From: Thereva unica
Taxonomy: Eukaryota; Arthropoda; Insecta; Diptera; Therevidae
DNA length: 64,000 nt
Assembly: GCA_949987705.1 (NCBI GenBank)
Contig: OX465282.1
Coordinates: 37,970,039-38,034,038 of the forward strand
Direction: 5' to 3'
The position numbers and the translations under genes were made by a program. Within the stretch, counting starts at the first letter, position 1. Every line of letters begins with the position of its first letter. This document shows, in pieces, positions 31,713 to 43,598 of this stretch. The notes below the pieces were generated by a model. It saw only the letters and a program-made list of their open reading frames with translations, had not been told where the DNA came from and ran no database searches.

Positions 31713-33690
31713 TTTTCATTTTTTCATTTTTTTTTTGTTCATTTATATTTTATTAATTTTTTTAAATGTTTCCATGTTTATTATTTTTCTTCCTTCTGTG
31801 TAGTTAATGTACTTCATTAAGATTATAACCTTTGTACATAATTGCAAATAAATAATAATAATAATAAATAGGAACATATAAATTAACACGCACACTTCAC
31901 ATACAACAAACCGACGACTAACTAACTCGTTACTTTTGTGTATCGATTATAAGTCGGATAAATCGAAGGACCATTGTCCATAACGCAATTTAAGTCGTTT
32001 GGTCAAGTTTGGCTGTCATATGCACTCCCATTAAAAATAGCTAAAAATTCGTATGTGATAAATATAAATAAATAAATGTGCCTTATATATGTATGTCCTT
32101 TAAAAAGCCAAGCGGCCGGTGTTCGCCCATTGTAAAGCCATTTTTTATTTTTACTCGAAGGTATGGTAGTGGAAGTCTAAACCCCTGGGCTACCAAGGCC
32201 AGCCATGGAAGGCATGTAGATCTCCAAGATCTTGATTTACGAGACTTGCTCGTCTGTCTGCCCAGGTGCTTGCATCAATGTAGTTTGAAATCCTTTTGTG
32301 GTAAGTGATATCAAAATCGATTTCTGGAAAGTGACATTGAACTCCACATTAACACACCAGCTGGCAAATCATGTGCTTGCTCGATGCGCCTTGGCGTGGT
32401 GTTGCCTGTTTGATCACGATCTACAATTTCAAACATAGTACGGATCCAGGAGCTTCCGAGATAAAAGTAGGTCACGGACGGACGGACGGACAGAGGCTTT
32501 ATATAGCTCTTCTTTTTGAAAAAGCTTAAAACTATAGTCTGCAAAAATGTAAAAATTTATTTTTAAATAATTGTTTAAAGGGAAAAAATAATCGGTTTCC
32601 TTTGCTTATTCTAAACGGAAACTACTTAACGTGGATATCCTCTCCCATAAGTGTGATAATTAAGGTGGCACTGGCTTCGGCAGCGTCAGCGTCGCATTGT
32701 TTCGTTGAAATCAAGCACAATAATGGGTCAATTTTATGATTTTATGCAAATGTTCTTAAGCAAATGCAGTGAGCTACTCCCTTAAATACGTTGATTTGTG
32801 CCGTAACTCTTCCACTTCGCAACCTGTTCCTATTACTACCGGTACTATGCTGAAGAGCAAAAAAAAACAAGACTAAATTCCGAAGGTAAGTTTGATCGCC
32901 TCAACTAAAAAGAAGAAAAATGAAATGATTTCCCGCAGTCTTACGGGCGACCAAAAGCATTTCTTTGAGAGGTGGAGCTGTGTGTGAAGCAATACCACAA
33001 ATAATCCAACATTATTGAGAGCGTGTCTTTAAATTAAATCAGGTTTCTTGTCCCAAGTCTTTTGATTTTACTGAAGAGAACAGTGCAAAAAATGCTCCTA
33101 AGGAATAAGTCGTTTTTCTGTGAGTTATAATAATTTAAATGTTTTTTTGGTATGGTCCATGGCAGCTCAAGCTCTACGTATAATGTTTAACACAGCCGCA
33201 ATTAGGTACAGGTGTATCTTGAATGAAACGGTAACTTTGCACTCGAGATAAACCATTGCTTCAGGCCATTTGTGTCTCTTAAGGCTCTCCAGTTGCCATG
33301 TGATACTCGGGACGTGCGCGCCTCGTGCAAGATGAATAATTATTAAAGTTCGCTTAGACTTAGGTCGTCTACTAACCGGTACAAATATGATTCGAACTTT
33401 AACGTATTTTCTATTGAACGGACGTCATTGTTGAAAATGCCATTTATGCGGATTATGACATATTTTGCAGTACAAACATTTCTTTCTTTAAAGTGTATTT
33501 GTGTAAATTTTGATTGTTTATGTTTACTGTGCCTTATACAAAGTTGTAAATGTTGATGAAATTATTAAACGAATGCGAGAATTTAGTTTAAGCTAGTATT
33601 ATACAGCTGCCAAAGCTGTAATTATATTTACTGTGCACTACTATGAATATTAATATATTGCACAAGAACAGCTGATTAAAGTGAGAACGG
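31713..33690. other. No gene recognised; candidate upstream region of the host exon
   Basis: A short AAT run at 31848..31868 after a T-rich stretch resembles a LINE tail. A GGAC microsatellite is at 32474. Frames of 76 and 77 codons at 32078 and 32311 have no motif that I know. The part nearest 33700 could include promoter or 5' UTR sequence of the exon, but no core-promoter motif stands out. Confidence 0.35.
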
Positions 33691-33721
33691 CCAAATCTGT
33701 TTAATTATAGTTTCCCAAAAC

Positions 33722-34237
33722 ATGGATGAAGCTGCAACTAATAAACGAACGCTTGATACAAGTGAGTTATTACAATCGAGCTCAATAAAGTTGTTTAAAG
33801 CAACGACCTGTGATAATGTCAAGAACGAGCGTGATTTATTACATAGTAGTGATTTAGTTGCATACGATTTAAAGCAAGTAGTTATTAAAAATAATTTAGA
33901 TTTTCTGCGACAAAATAATGTTGACGCTCCCAAAAATAATTCGGATATTCGAAATGAGTCCCTTAATACCTTACTGCGGAATAGTTTAGAAATTATCAAA
34001 AGTCAACATTTCGATCCGAAATTATGCAATGGACAAATTAATTTAAATAATTTACGTGGTTCTGGAAAGAATGATGACAATGAAAAGAAAAATTTAAATG
34101 ATAATAATAATAATACTGGTCATATTCAAAATAGTGCCATAACATCGGAGGAAAACGACGTTGAAAGCAATGGAAATGAGGAACTTCAATTTTCTCAGTT
34201 GTTAAATAATAACTCAGGCGAAAAGGATGGAGATGAA
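33722..34237 (+). CDS. Probable first coding exon of a host gene, function unknown
   Basis: The frame starts at ATG 33722 in the favourable context CAAAACATGG and runs 172 codons to a splice donor GTGAGT at 34238, leaving a phase-0 intron; reading past it gives only five more codons before a stop. A TTTAATTATAG just upstream (~33710) could be an acceptor of a 5' UTR intron. The product is polar and rich in Asn, Ser, Lys, Asp and Glu, has an N-terminal NKRTLDTSELLQSSSIKLFK stretch and a poly-Asn tract (residues ~125-130), and lacks a signal peptide, membrane segment or zinc ligands. That composition suggests a disordered nuclear or regulatory region. The segment KNERDLLHSSDL faintly resembles the delta region of Jun-type bZIP factors, too weak to name it. 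Later exons are not found with confidence downstream, where transposons crowd the sequence. It could still be an unfamiliar transposon ORF. Confidence 0.5.
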
Positions 34238-34482
34238 GTGAGTTTTTGTTTATGAAACATTTATTAGTATTTGACGAAAAAAATGAAATATACCTGTGCA
34301 GATCTGTTAACAACATATATTTCAGGAATAATTGTTTCTTGGCTGTAGATATGCTAAACATCTATATATTTATTTAAAATTATTTTTGAAAAAAAAAAAA
34401 AACACATATAAAGTAACTACCAATGAAAAAAGTTGGGCAAATTCTATTACCACATGACGTGCATTTTCAAATCGTAGGTCAA

Positions 34483-35445
34483 TTAAGGGAGTGTGCAAAT
34501 ACTGGCTAAATGGCTACATCTTTCCACGGAATACTAAATCGTTCCACAAAATTTCCAAATTCAATTTAGTTCTGTGCGAATTCTTAGTTGGCTAAATTTG
34601 ATTTTGACAGAATAAGATTTGAGTTTCTTTTCTCAGTTTTAATTTAATAAGATACATAAATATTAGATGCTTCCGACAACATAAATTATTATTGTAAGAA
34701 AATAGATCTAAATTTAAAAATACAAAGCTAGGGGCTTGCTTAGTTGCTTAAAATTGATATTTATATTATCTCCCCGTCCAACACCATGTATTTAACGTCT
34801 AAAAATAAAAAAAGTATTAGCATTCGAAGCTTATATTTTTTATTTACAAACATATGGAATTCTGCATACATATAAACATAAAGTACCATCAAAACATAAT
34901 TTAGTCAGTAACTGTCATATTAAGCTTCCTCGTGAAAAGACTAAATCGCACTGCAATACCGACCTTTCCAATAACTTAGTTTAGCCGCAATTTAGTACGA
35001 TAGTGGTGTTCGAATTTTCAGTCAGCTGAATTTCATTTTGACAGTAATTTGATTTAGTTAAGTTTTTCAGATAGGTAAAATAAAAATTTAATATAAATAA
35101 TTCAAGATAAGACAGGAACAATAACAAAACAAATCTGATGAGGAGAATAAGAATAGAAATTTAACATCAAAGGCTGATAGACAGAAACTCATTTCAGAAA
35201 CTTTAGAAGTTGGTGATTTTTAAACTTAAAATGTGGATGTTTATAATAAATAATTAATGCTTAACAATAACGTTCTTTTATAATATTATTGATCCTCAGA
35301 GTTCAAGCTAGCGAAAAAGTTTTTCGTCCACAGCGTTCGGCAAATTAGCATCCTCGTGAGAAGACTAACGTGCACTATAATACCAACCTTTCCAAGAATT
35401 TAGTTTAGCCTCAATTTAGACAGGATTCGCACACCTCGTCCTTAA
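34483..35445. mobile_element. TTAA-flanked MITE in the putative first intron
   Basis: TTAA at 34483 and 35442 borders ends that pair imperfectly: left GGGAGTGTGCAAATACTGGC, right (reverse-complemented) GGACGAGGTGTGCGAATCCT. TTAA duplication is typical of piggyBac (and Kolobok) elements. Inside are two ~80-bp direct repeats (34923.. and 35347..) with CCTCGTGA(A/G)AAGACTAA and ATACC(G/A)ACCTTTCCAA. There is no transposase. Confidence 0.6.
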
Positions 35446-36600
35446 AATCGTACGAATTGGAAATTGGTGCTCTAGATTTGGTACGTTTTTGTTAATTTCG
35501 AATTAGAATTCAATTCACTTCGAAATCATATTATTGCCAGTTAAAAAAATAATAAGTTGGTTTACCTAAATAAAATTTGTAAGTTTATATTTAATGAATT
35601 TATTAATTAATAATCTGGAAGAAAGAATTTCGTATAGAAATGAAAGAGATCTTTTTTCGAGAATCGTATAGAAATTCAAAAATCGTAAAGAAAAGTGAGA
35701 CTTTTTAGAAGAAATGAAGAAAAAATCTAACCAAATTGACATTAAATTTTTTTTAATTGAATTCGAAAGTTGGCGTCAATATTTACATTTTGGAAAAACA
35801 AAATTTCATTTTCGACTTAATGGCATGAAATGGCGAACATTTCTAATTTTAGATAACATATGCAATTTTGGCCAATCGGTTTAGTATTTTGACACCAATT
35901 TTTGACGGTCATTTTATAACATCAAAAAGTATATTTGCTGAAAATTTGATGCAAATTGGCCCAGTTGATCTGGCCGTCTTGGGTTCTAAAATGAAAAAAT
36001 TGTTGTTTTCTCTTTTTTTTAGTTTTGTATGTTATGTACATTACGTACTTCACAGTTTTGACAAAAAAAACAATTTTTTGGCATTACAAAGACACTAGTT
36101 TTTAGTTTGCCCCGATCCGATTTATAGAAAAACGCACTAAAAAATCGCACTAATTTTTTATAACAGTAGTATAAGTGGCACAGCGTTTACGTGGTTTAAA
36201 ACTTATGAATATACTCCTGATGATACCCCAAACAGGATAAAATAATAATCTTACTGTTACCAGACTATGCAAATTAAAACGTTTTTTTACTGAACTTTTT
36301 GTTATTAACAATATAAACTAATATATTTATTTACTCAGGTTATATAATTTTGAATGGAAACTTTGTATTTCTTCAGCCGGTAACAACCTACCTTTTGAAG
36401 TGTAAAAAATTAAATTCTTATTTTATTAACACCGGAACTTTTCCATAGCGCCCCACGCATTCTTACATTTCCAAACCAATAAAAACTTTACTTTCAAAAT
36501 TATTATTTTTTTTTCTTAGTTCATTTTAAAATAAAAGCGTATATTGTAGATTTTCTAAACCATATTATTTATTTACATTTATTTTCTAGCTTTTAGTCTA
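35446..36600. other. No gene recognised
   Basis: A+T-rich; one 76-codon frame (35868) without motifs. No exon continuing the upstream frame could be identified. Confidence 0.35.
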
Positions 36601-37535
36601 TTATATGCCTTCCGCCATTTTTTGGTGACTTCTTCAGTAAGTATAGTAAGGTTTTAGAACGCGCTTAGTGTCGTTTTCAGTCGACGTTCAATTGCGTGAA
36701 CTGGCCCCTGGCCTCTCGCAACTGTTCTCTCCACCGGTACCGATTCTGAGCCGAAGTCATCCAGTTTGGCATCCCTAAGCTCTACGCCATCCTTCCAGAG
36801 GAGGCTCAGTCTCCCTCGTTGCCGCATCCCATAGGTCTTACTGCAGAGAACTTTCAGGTCATCTTCATTTATACGAGATAGATATACTGCCCACCGGAGC
36901 CTACTGAGCCTTTTTCTCTTCACAACGTCTATTTCGCGATAGCACTCGTAGATCTCGTCATTGTAAAGTCCGGAATCGTCCTTCCTCACATAGGCCAGTT
37001 TTTCTCGAGGTTTTTGCTAAGCATTCATTTTTCAGGTGCATATGTGAATAGCGGTAAGACCATCGTTTTATATAGCAAAAGTGTAGCCGATAAGGTTATT
37101 TCTGGTTGCATACCATAGTATGGAACCAGAAACCCAAGGTAGGTAAATGAGGTTACCACTTCAAACTCATTTTACTCTACTTTGATTGTGGGACCAATGT
37201 TAAGTGTTCTTGCAGACAAGGCCAACAGGCACCCTGTTTCGCTTTCGTTAATGTGCAGCCTCAGATTTCCTACCGCCTGCTCAATGTGGGTGAAAGCTTC
37301 TAGTACAAATATAGTTTTTCTTGCAACGATGTCAATATCCTTTGCATAAGCCAGTGGACTTGGCATACTTTTTCCAACGTCAGATTGAAAAGGAAGCAGG
37401 CCAAAACTTGTCGGAGTCCATTATGGATGTTGATTGGACTGGGCAGTGTTTCGGATACCTTTACTTGACTTGTCTCATTGGCCACGTGCGGTCTTGGGCT
37501 TATGTGCACATTCGAATATAACCTCACTCACTCCG
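36600..37535 (-). pseudogene. RTE-type LINE reverse transcriptase, 3' half
   Basis: Minus-strand order: INIHNGLRQVLACFLFNLTL (motif B region, ~37440), LAYAKDIDIVARK (motif C with the second Asp of the YADD box altered to K-D, ~37350), HINESETGCLLA, IGPTIKVE, and then the C-terminal KRKRLSRLRWAVYLSRINED with MRQRGRLSLLWKDGVE (36989 frame). This is the RTE-clade RT end. Frame breaks and the changed catalytic residue make it inactive. The N-terminal part of the same RT lies at 38330..38480, beyond an insertion. Confidence 0.75.
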
Positions 37536-37712
37536 GCAATGACAATGTAGGCAACATGGAAAGTTTTAGCATTCTTGTAACAATAAAATATATGTGATCA
37601 ATACTCTAAGTAATATTTCGAGCTAACATTTGTAAGCGGATGTTTATAAACATTTCGTTTCTTCGCATTTTTCGCCATTTTGCATGTGCCCAACGTTCAC
37701 CCATTTCAACAA

Positions 37713-38095
37713 TCTAAATATATAAAAATATCGTGTCACAGTGTTTGTTATCGAACTCCTCCGAAACGGGTTGACCGATTTTTATGAATACAATAAGCAA
37801 TATAGTACACTCAATATACGGTTAGATCCAAGGCGGCCGTCTCAAGAAGGCAGGTTACCACTTTCTCCTCGACATGGGTATCAAATGAAAGGGTATAATA
37901 AGTAGAATACAAAAAGCAATATACTATACCTACTTAATATACCGTTAGATCTATGGTGGCCGTCCGAAGACCCAAGTACCCGTTCTTTGAGGCATTTCAT
38001 CTGTTTCATATCTCGAAAAATACCAAGCCAATGGATAGTTTTTATTGGCTACTATTGGCTTATGGGTGCAGTGAGTCTTACCGAGCTCCAGCTAG
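37713..38095 (+). mobile_element. Short Helitron (383 bp)
   Basis: It starts TCTAAATATATAAAAATATC, has the typical subterminal CTCCTCCGAAACGGGTTGACC and ends GAGCTCCAGCTAG followed by T. Two units related to the ~127-bp array of the 29889 Helitron (GCAATATAGTACACTCAATA and GGTATCAAATGAAAGGGTAT) lie inside. It sits in the insertion that splits an RTE-type RT. Confidence 0.65.
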
Positions 38096-38329
38096 TAATA
38101 TTAAATTTCACTTATTTTAAACTTTGTTCAGCCTTTTTTTATTATTGCACTAATTTAATTTTTTAGTTAACTTTTTGGTTTTTGTTATGGTCCAACAGTT
38201 TATATGGGTATACCGAAATGGTCCGGTCCGTTATGATCCACCCAAAAATCAAGACCAAAAAGACCAAAATGCCTCGGTCCCGTCCTCGTTTATGCCAGTG
38301 TTTTTGGTGCTTTTGACCGGTTCGGTCCT

Positions 38330-38480
38330 GCACATAAATGCGGTCATGGTCAACAATCTACATAGTCTTGTCAGTTTGTTGGGGGTGCCGAATTCTCTTA
38401 TGGCTTTGTAGAGTTCTACTCTGACTATGCTATCATATGCGGCTAACATCTGTTCAGTTGTTGATTTGCCCGGGCTGAAG
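38330..38480 (-). pseudogene. RTE-type RT motif A segment
   Basis: Minus-strand translation LAAYDSIVRVELYKAIREFG followed by TPNKLTRLCRL is RT motif A and its following helix in RTE-clade LINEs, preceded by FSPGKSTTEQ. It joins logically to the VKVSETLPSPINIHNGLRQ segment at ~37500, so about 0.8 kb between them was inserted later. Confidence 0.75.
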
Positions 38481-38484
38481 CCAA

Positions 38485-38989
38485 CGGTCTATTGCATATT
38501 TTTTTGCTTTTTTTTTTTTTCGAAAAATTTGACTTTGTTCTGGCAAATCTCAATTTTTATCATGTTATTAATTCATTTTTGATTTTTGCTGATCTAATTT
38601 TTCGAAAAATTGACTTTCATCAAAAAAATGGGAGATTTTTCGGAAAATTGGAAAAATGCAAAAGTCACGATTTTCGATTCGATTTTTCCCCTTTTTTCAC
38701 GTTTAAAATTTTTCTTGCTCACCATCATAAAGTCATTTTTAAAAAAAGAAAGAACCTCATGCATAAAAATGATTGGCAAATCAATTTTAAAATTTGAAGT
38801 CAATTTTAGGGTCTTTTACATTTTGACTTGAAATTTTAACCAGTTATTGTTCACATTATAAAGCACAATTCCTGAAAAATCCTTGAAAGTTCACTGAAAA
38901 AGTCCAAAGCTATAACCAAAAAACTAAAATTAGCAGTTTTTTAAGTTTTTGTTTTTGAACTTATGTGTGCAGATAAAAATTTCAAATTG
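38485..38989. other. No gene recognised, T-rich
   Basis: T-rich stretches with many TTTTTCGAAAAAT-like motifs. Frames on both strands are low complexity. Confidence 0.4.
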
Positions 38990-39182
38990 CAACCGCTGAC
39001 AGCCAACATCATAACGAAGAGCTTCTAATTTTTCCCTTTTTTCGGACCTACACATACCGACCTATACCCATCTATATTTAGAGAAAACGAGGGTAAACTT
39101 TTCACAAAATGGGCGATAACTTATGTAGCGGCGGTTGCTAGAGAATGTCCATTTCGTATAGTATTCGATCTAACTAACATAT
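38990..39182 (-). repeat. Dispersed repeat, inverted copy of 7145..7330
   Basis: The reverse complement contains GCAACCGCCGCTACATAAGT, CGCCCATTTTGTGAAAAGTT and GGTCGGTATGTGTAGGTCCG, parallel to the copy at 7145. Confidence 0.6.
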
Positions 39183-39610
39183 TCCAAAGAAAATGTTAAG
39201 ACTGGAAACAATTCCTTATGTTTTGCTTAGCTGACTCCACTATATTTTAAAACAACTCGCAAGACTTCCGTGAGAGACACAGTTCGATTAAATCGGAATG
39301 TGGATCACCTAATTCCGAGTTCGAATTTCTATTTAATATAAATGTAACTAATCGAAATACAAAACATCTAATTTCGATTTCCAATATATATTCCACAGAA
39401 ATCGAATTATGAAACCCGTGCACAACTCGTTTTTTAATTTTTACTGAATTTGTTTGTACATATATACAAATGTCATTTCGAATTAAATAATTTCCAATTC
39501 ACTTCCATTTTGGTCATTCCCATACTTTCATGTGCAATGGTTTATAATTCGACTTCACTTTTCGTTCCTTCCCTCTAGTATAGGCGTAATGAATCATTTC
39601 GATCACTTCA
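39183..39610. other. No gene recognised
   Basis: A+T-rich, no frames or repeats seen. Confidence 0.4.
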
Positions 39611-39894
39611 TTTTTGACGTGATAACGTCTATTAAAACGATGAACGCCAGCTGCATGCACGAAAAATGATGACTCATTGTCCCGTTATGTCCCGTTATCT
39701 CCCGAAGTAATTTTAAAAATTTGATCGTAGTAATCATAAAAATTTGATTAAAATTGTCAATATTAATTAGATTAAATTTGTCAAATTGTCAACAATAAGC
39801 AAAGCAAGCCAAACACTCTGTCTCCTAACTGGGTCTTCTTCTTCTTCTTTGATCCGTTAGCTGGCGGTCCGAGCGGGACGTCCCCGCTAACTGG

Positions 39895-40026
39895 GTGCCG
39901 GTGTATAAGAAAATAGTGAACATTACACTGACGAAAACTGTGAAATGCAAACGAAAACAGTTTCCTTGCGTTCCTGCTTGTGCTATTACCATTCACAAGT
40001 CGCAAGGTGGGACGTTTACTGTTATC
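39895..40026 (+). pseudogene. PIF1/Helitron-type helicase fragment, copy B
   Basis: The translation is identical to that of the copy at 29756, with the AITIHKSQGGTF motif and the same interruption by a Helitron 5' end. The fragment thus predates the block duplication. Confidence 0.7.
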
Positions 40027-40027
40027 T

Positions 40028-41700
40028 TCTATAATATAAAAATAAGTCGGGTTTTCCTTCCTGACGCTATAATTCCAGAACGCACGATCCGATTTCCATG
40101 GCTTTGCATTTGTTGGAAAGGTCTGGGGCTCCGTGAGGTTTATAACAAAAAAAAATTCAACAGAAAAGCAGGCGTTTGGTCCACAGCAGCCATCTCAAGG
40201 GGGCGGATTACCATTTTCTTTACAACCCCTCGACATGGATATCAAATGATAGGGTATGGTAAGTAGAACACCAAAGGCAATATAGTATACTCAATATATC
40301 GTTTGGTCCATGGCAGTCATCTCAAGAGAGCAGATGACCATTTTCTTCACAACCCCTTGGAAATGGGTATCCAATGAAAGAGTCTGATAAGTAGAACAAT
40401 ATAAGCAATATAGTATACTCAATATGTCGCTTGGTCCATAGCGGCCACCTTAAGAATTCGGATTACCATTTTCTTCATAACACCTTCGACATGGATATCA
40501 AATGAAAGAGTATGATAAGTAGAACACCATAGGCAATATAGTATACTCAATATATCGTTTGGTCCATGGCGATCATCTCAAGCGGGCGGATTACCATTTT
40601 CTTCACAACCCCTTCGAGATGGGTATCAAATGAGAGAGTATGATAAGTAGAACTCATAAGCAATATAGTATACTCAATATATCGTTTGGTCCATAGCGGC
40701 CATCTCCAGAGGTTGGATTACCATTATCTTCACACCCCTCGATATGGATTTCAAATGAAAGGGTATGATAAGTAGAACACCATAAGTAATATAGTATACT
40801 GAATATATCGTTTGGTCCATGGCGGTCATCTCAAGAGGGAGGATGATCATTTTCTTCACTACCCCCTCGACATTGGTATCAAATGAAAGGGAATTATAAG
40901 AAGAATGCCATAGACTATGTCTTTAGATTCATGGCGGCCATCTCAAGAGGGCGGATTACCATTTTCTTCACAACAACGGAGACATGGGTATCAAATGAAA
41001 GGCCATGAAAAGTAGAACACCATAAGCAATATAGTATACTCAATATATAATTTGGTCCATGGCGGCCATCTCAAAAGGGCGGTTTACCATTTTCTTCACA
41101 ACCCCTTCTAGATGGGTATCAAATGAAATAGTATGATAAGTAGAACAATATAAGCAATGTAGTATACTCAATATATCGTTTGGTCCATAGCTGCCATCTC
41201 GAGAAGGCGGATTACCATTTTCTTCACAACCCCTACGACATGGGTATCAAATGAAAGAGTATGATAAGTAGAACACCATAAGCAATATAGTATACTCAAT
41301 ATATTGTTTGGTACATGGCGGTCATGTCAAGAGGGCGGATTACCATTTTCTTCACAACCCCTTCGAGGTGGGTATCAAATGAGAGAGTATGATAAGTAGA
41401 ACACCATATGCAATATAGTATACTCAATATATCATTTGGTCCATAGCGGCCATCTCAAGAGGGCGGATTAATATATTCTTCACAACCCCTTCGACATGGG
41501 TATCAAATGAAAGAGTATGATAAGTAGAATACCATAGGCAATATAGTATACTCATTATCATTTGGTCCATGGCGGTCATCTCCCAAAATCAATTTTCCCA
41601 GATTTGTTCTTTTTTCACTATAGCTTTTTCCTATCGCAGCCTGTGTCCCCATAATCTTATTTTATTGAAAGGCGTTGCAACGCACGCGGGTTTTGGCTAG
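40028..41700 (+). mobile_element. Non-autonomous Helitron, copy B
   Basis: Same TCTATAATAT start, ~127-bp array (about 40175..41579) and GCGTTGCAACGC…CTAG end as copy A. Because its flanks are also shared with copy A, it moved as part of the block rather than on its own. Confidence 0.75.
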
Positions 41701-41851
41701 TCTATAATATAAAAATAAGTCGGATTTTCCTTCCTGACTCTATAATTCCAGAACTATTCATAAAAGTATGCAATCATTTCATCAATATTTTCTCATGACG
41801 TTGTCACGTTAAACTATCGTTCGTAAACCCTCTTTACAGACAACAATTTTT

Positions 41852-42474
41852 AAATACAGCATATTTTGATCCTTCATTTCCTCACCCTTTATTCGAATAA
41901 TTTGCTTATTCTTTATCAAATAACTATTTCCTACCTGCATTTTTATTTATTGAGTTTTTTTTTCTGATAATAATTGGTTATATCCGCAACAAATGATAAC
42001 TATATTATTATAATAATTGTCCACGATTTAAATAATTCCCATCAGATGCTAGTGAATAACAAGTTTAAACATTAAAGCAAATCGCTATCTCTGTCTATCT
42101 TGTTTCGTTAATATATAGAATTACGTGAAATTATATCACTTTAACACACTTCCATCCAGGTTCGGGTTAATTTTTTCCGTCACCATTGGTGAAGTGTAAA
42201 TTTAATAAAATTAACATAGAACTTTGATTTACGAACACACAATTAAAACAATTTATCAGTATTACTCGTCAATGGCGGTAAACAAATGAAAAATAGCTAA
42301 TAATTTTTTGTCTCAACAAAAATCACTAACCATTTGAAGAAAGTCATAGAAAAGTAGTCATTGAAGATCCCTTATAGCCCGCCACACACACGACAGAGAA
42401 ATATTTTGCGGAAAACTTTCATTTTTAGGGCTTTTATTGGACGGGCCATTAAACTCGATTTGTTACCACCCTTA
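41852..42474. other. No gene recognised
   Basis: A+T-rich, no frames with motifs and no repeats seen. Confidence 0.4.
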
Positions 42475-42906
42475 AGGGCCCATACACGGACGAACAATTT
42501 GCGCAGCGTAGCCCTTTGTACAAACATTTTCCCCGTGTATGGAACGGGTTGATAAGTTGCGCTACTGTTTGATGAAAATCAAACATGTTTGAAAATTGTT
42601 TTCTCGTGTACGGAGATATTGGTGCATTCTAAAGCCATTGAAATTTTAATTGCTCAAGTACTGTACGCAAACTAAACGGAGAAAATAGCAGTGAGGAAAG
42701 CGGATGAAGGATTCTGGCGGGAATTCATCGAAATGAATCGCCTTACTGTCTGCAAAACTTGCAATTAAAATTGCTAAACACGTAGCTTCAGATATGTTTT
42801 CTCCACGAAAACATAAACGTAAATGAAGTTTGCGCTTGTTTCGTAGTGTATGGATAGCCTCATATTTTTTGGCAAACACAAATTTGCGCAAATTGTATAT
42901 GGGCCC
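42475..42906. mobile_element. Candidate 432-bp MITE
   Basis: The left end GGGCCCATACACGGACGAAC is followed by AATTTGCGCA; the right end, reverse-complemented, is GGGCCCATATACAATTTGCG followed by CA. TAA borders the left end and TAT the right, so the target duplication is not clear. A minus-strand frame of 81 codons inside is not recognisable. Confidence 0.5.
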
Positions 42907-42954
42907 TATATGGGTGTTTCCGTAAAATTCGGGGTGTCAGAATAGTCCAGTCAA

Positions 42955-43564
42955 AAAAGCCGAACTAGTTGGGATGTGGGTTCGACCCTTTCGGTCCACA
43001 CGATCAACTTCCCAGTATGATGGATGTTGAATATATGATTGGATATTTTAATAATAAATGAACAATAGGCAATATAGAATATATCTATAATACTGAGAAT
43101 TTGTCACAATTGTTTATTAATATTTTCGCTAAAATGTGCGCACTTACATACAAGATTAGGATGACGAAAATGTATATAAAATTGATGTATTAATGTTTTT
43201 CGGCACCTCAATGAAGTCGATATAGTTTTTAGTTCGCGCGGTATCGTGCAGGTACAAAAATCACTTAAGTCATTTAAACCAAAAAACCGCTGGACCGAAT
43301 ATTATAAAAATCTTTTCAGATTATATTGTCGCTAATACGCTTCGAACGGCACCTCAAGTAAGTCAATATCTTTCGTGGTTCGGGCGATATCATGCAGGTA
43401 CAAAAATCACTTACGTCGCTTAAACAAAAAAACGGCTGGACCGAATTTCATGAAAATCTTTTCAGATCATATTTCGGTTAATACGCTTCGAACGACACCT
43501 CAACGAACTCGATATCAGTTTTGGTTCGCGCGATATCGTGCAGGAAAAAATGACCACATCCGTA

Positions 43565-43598
<34 letters not shown>

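Larger units (their letters stand above)
39611..41851 (+). repeat. 2.25-kb repeat block, copy B
   Basis: Same-orientation copy of 29462..31712, displaced 10,139 bp after the one 10-bp indel. It includes the LINE scrap (39835..39886), helicase fragment (39895..40026), Helitron (40028..41700) and the 54-bp second Helitron start (41701..41754). The flanks differ: CATTTTTGACG on the left here, and TTTTTAAATACAGC on the right against a long T run in copy A. Confidence 0.85.
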
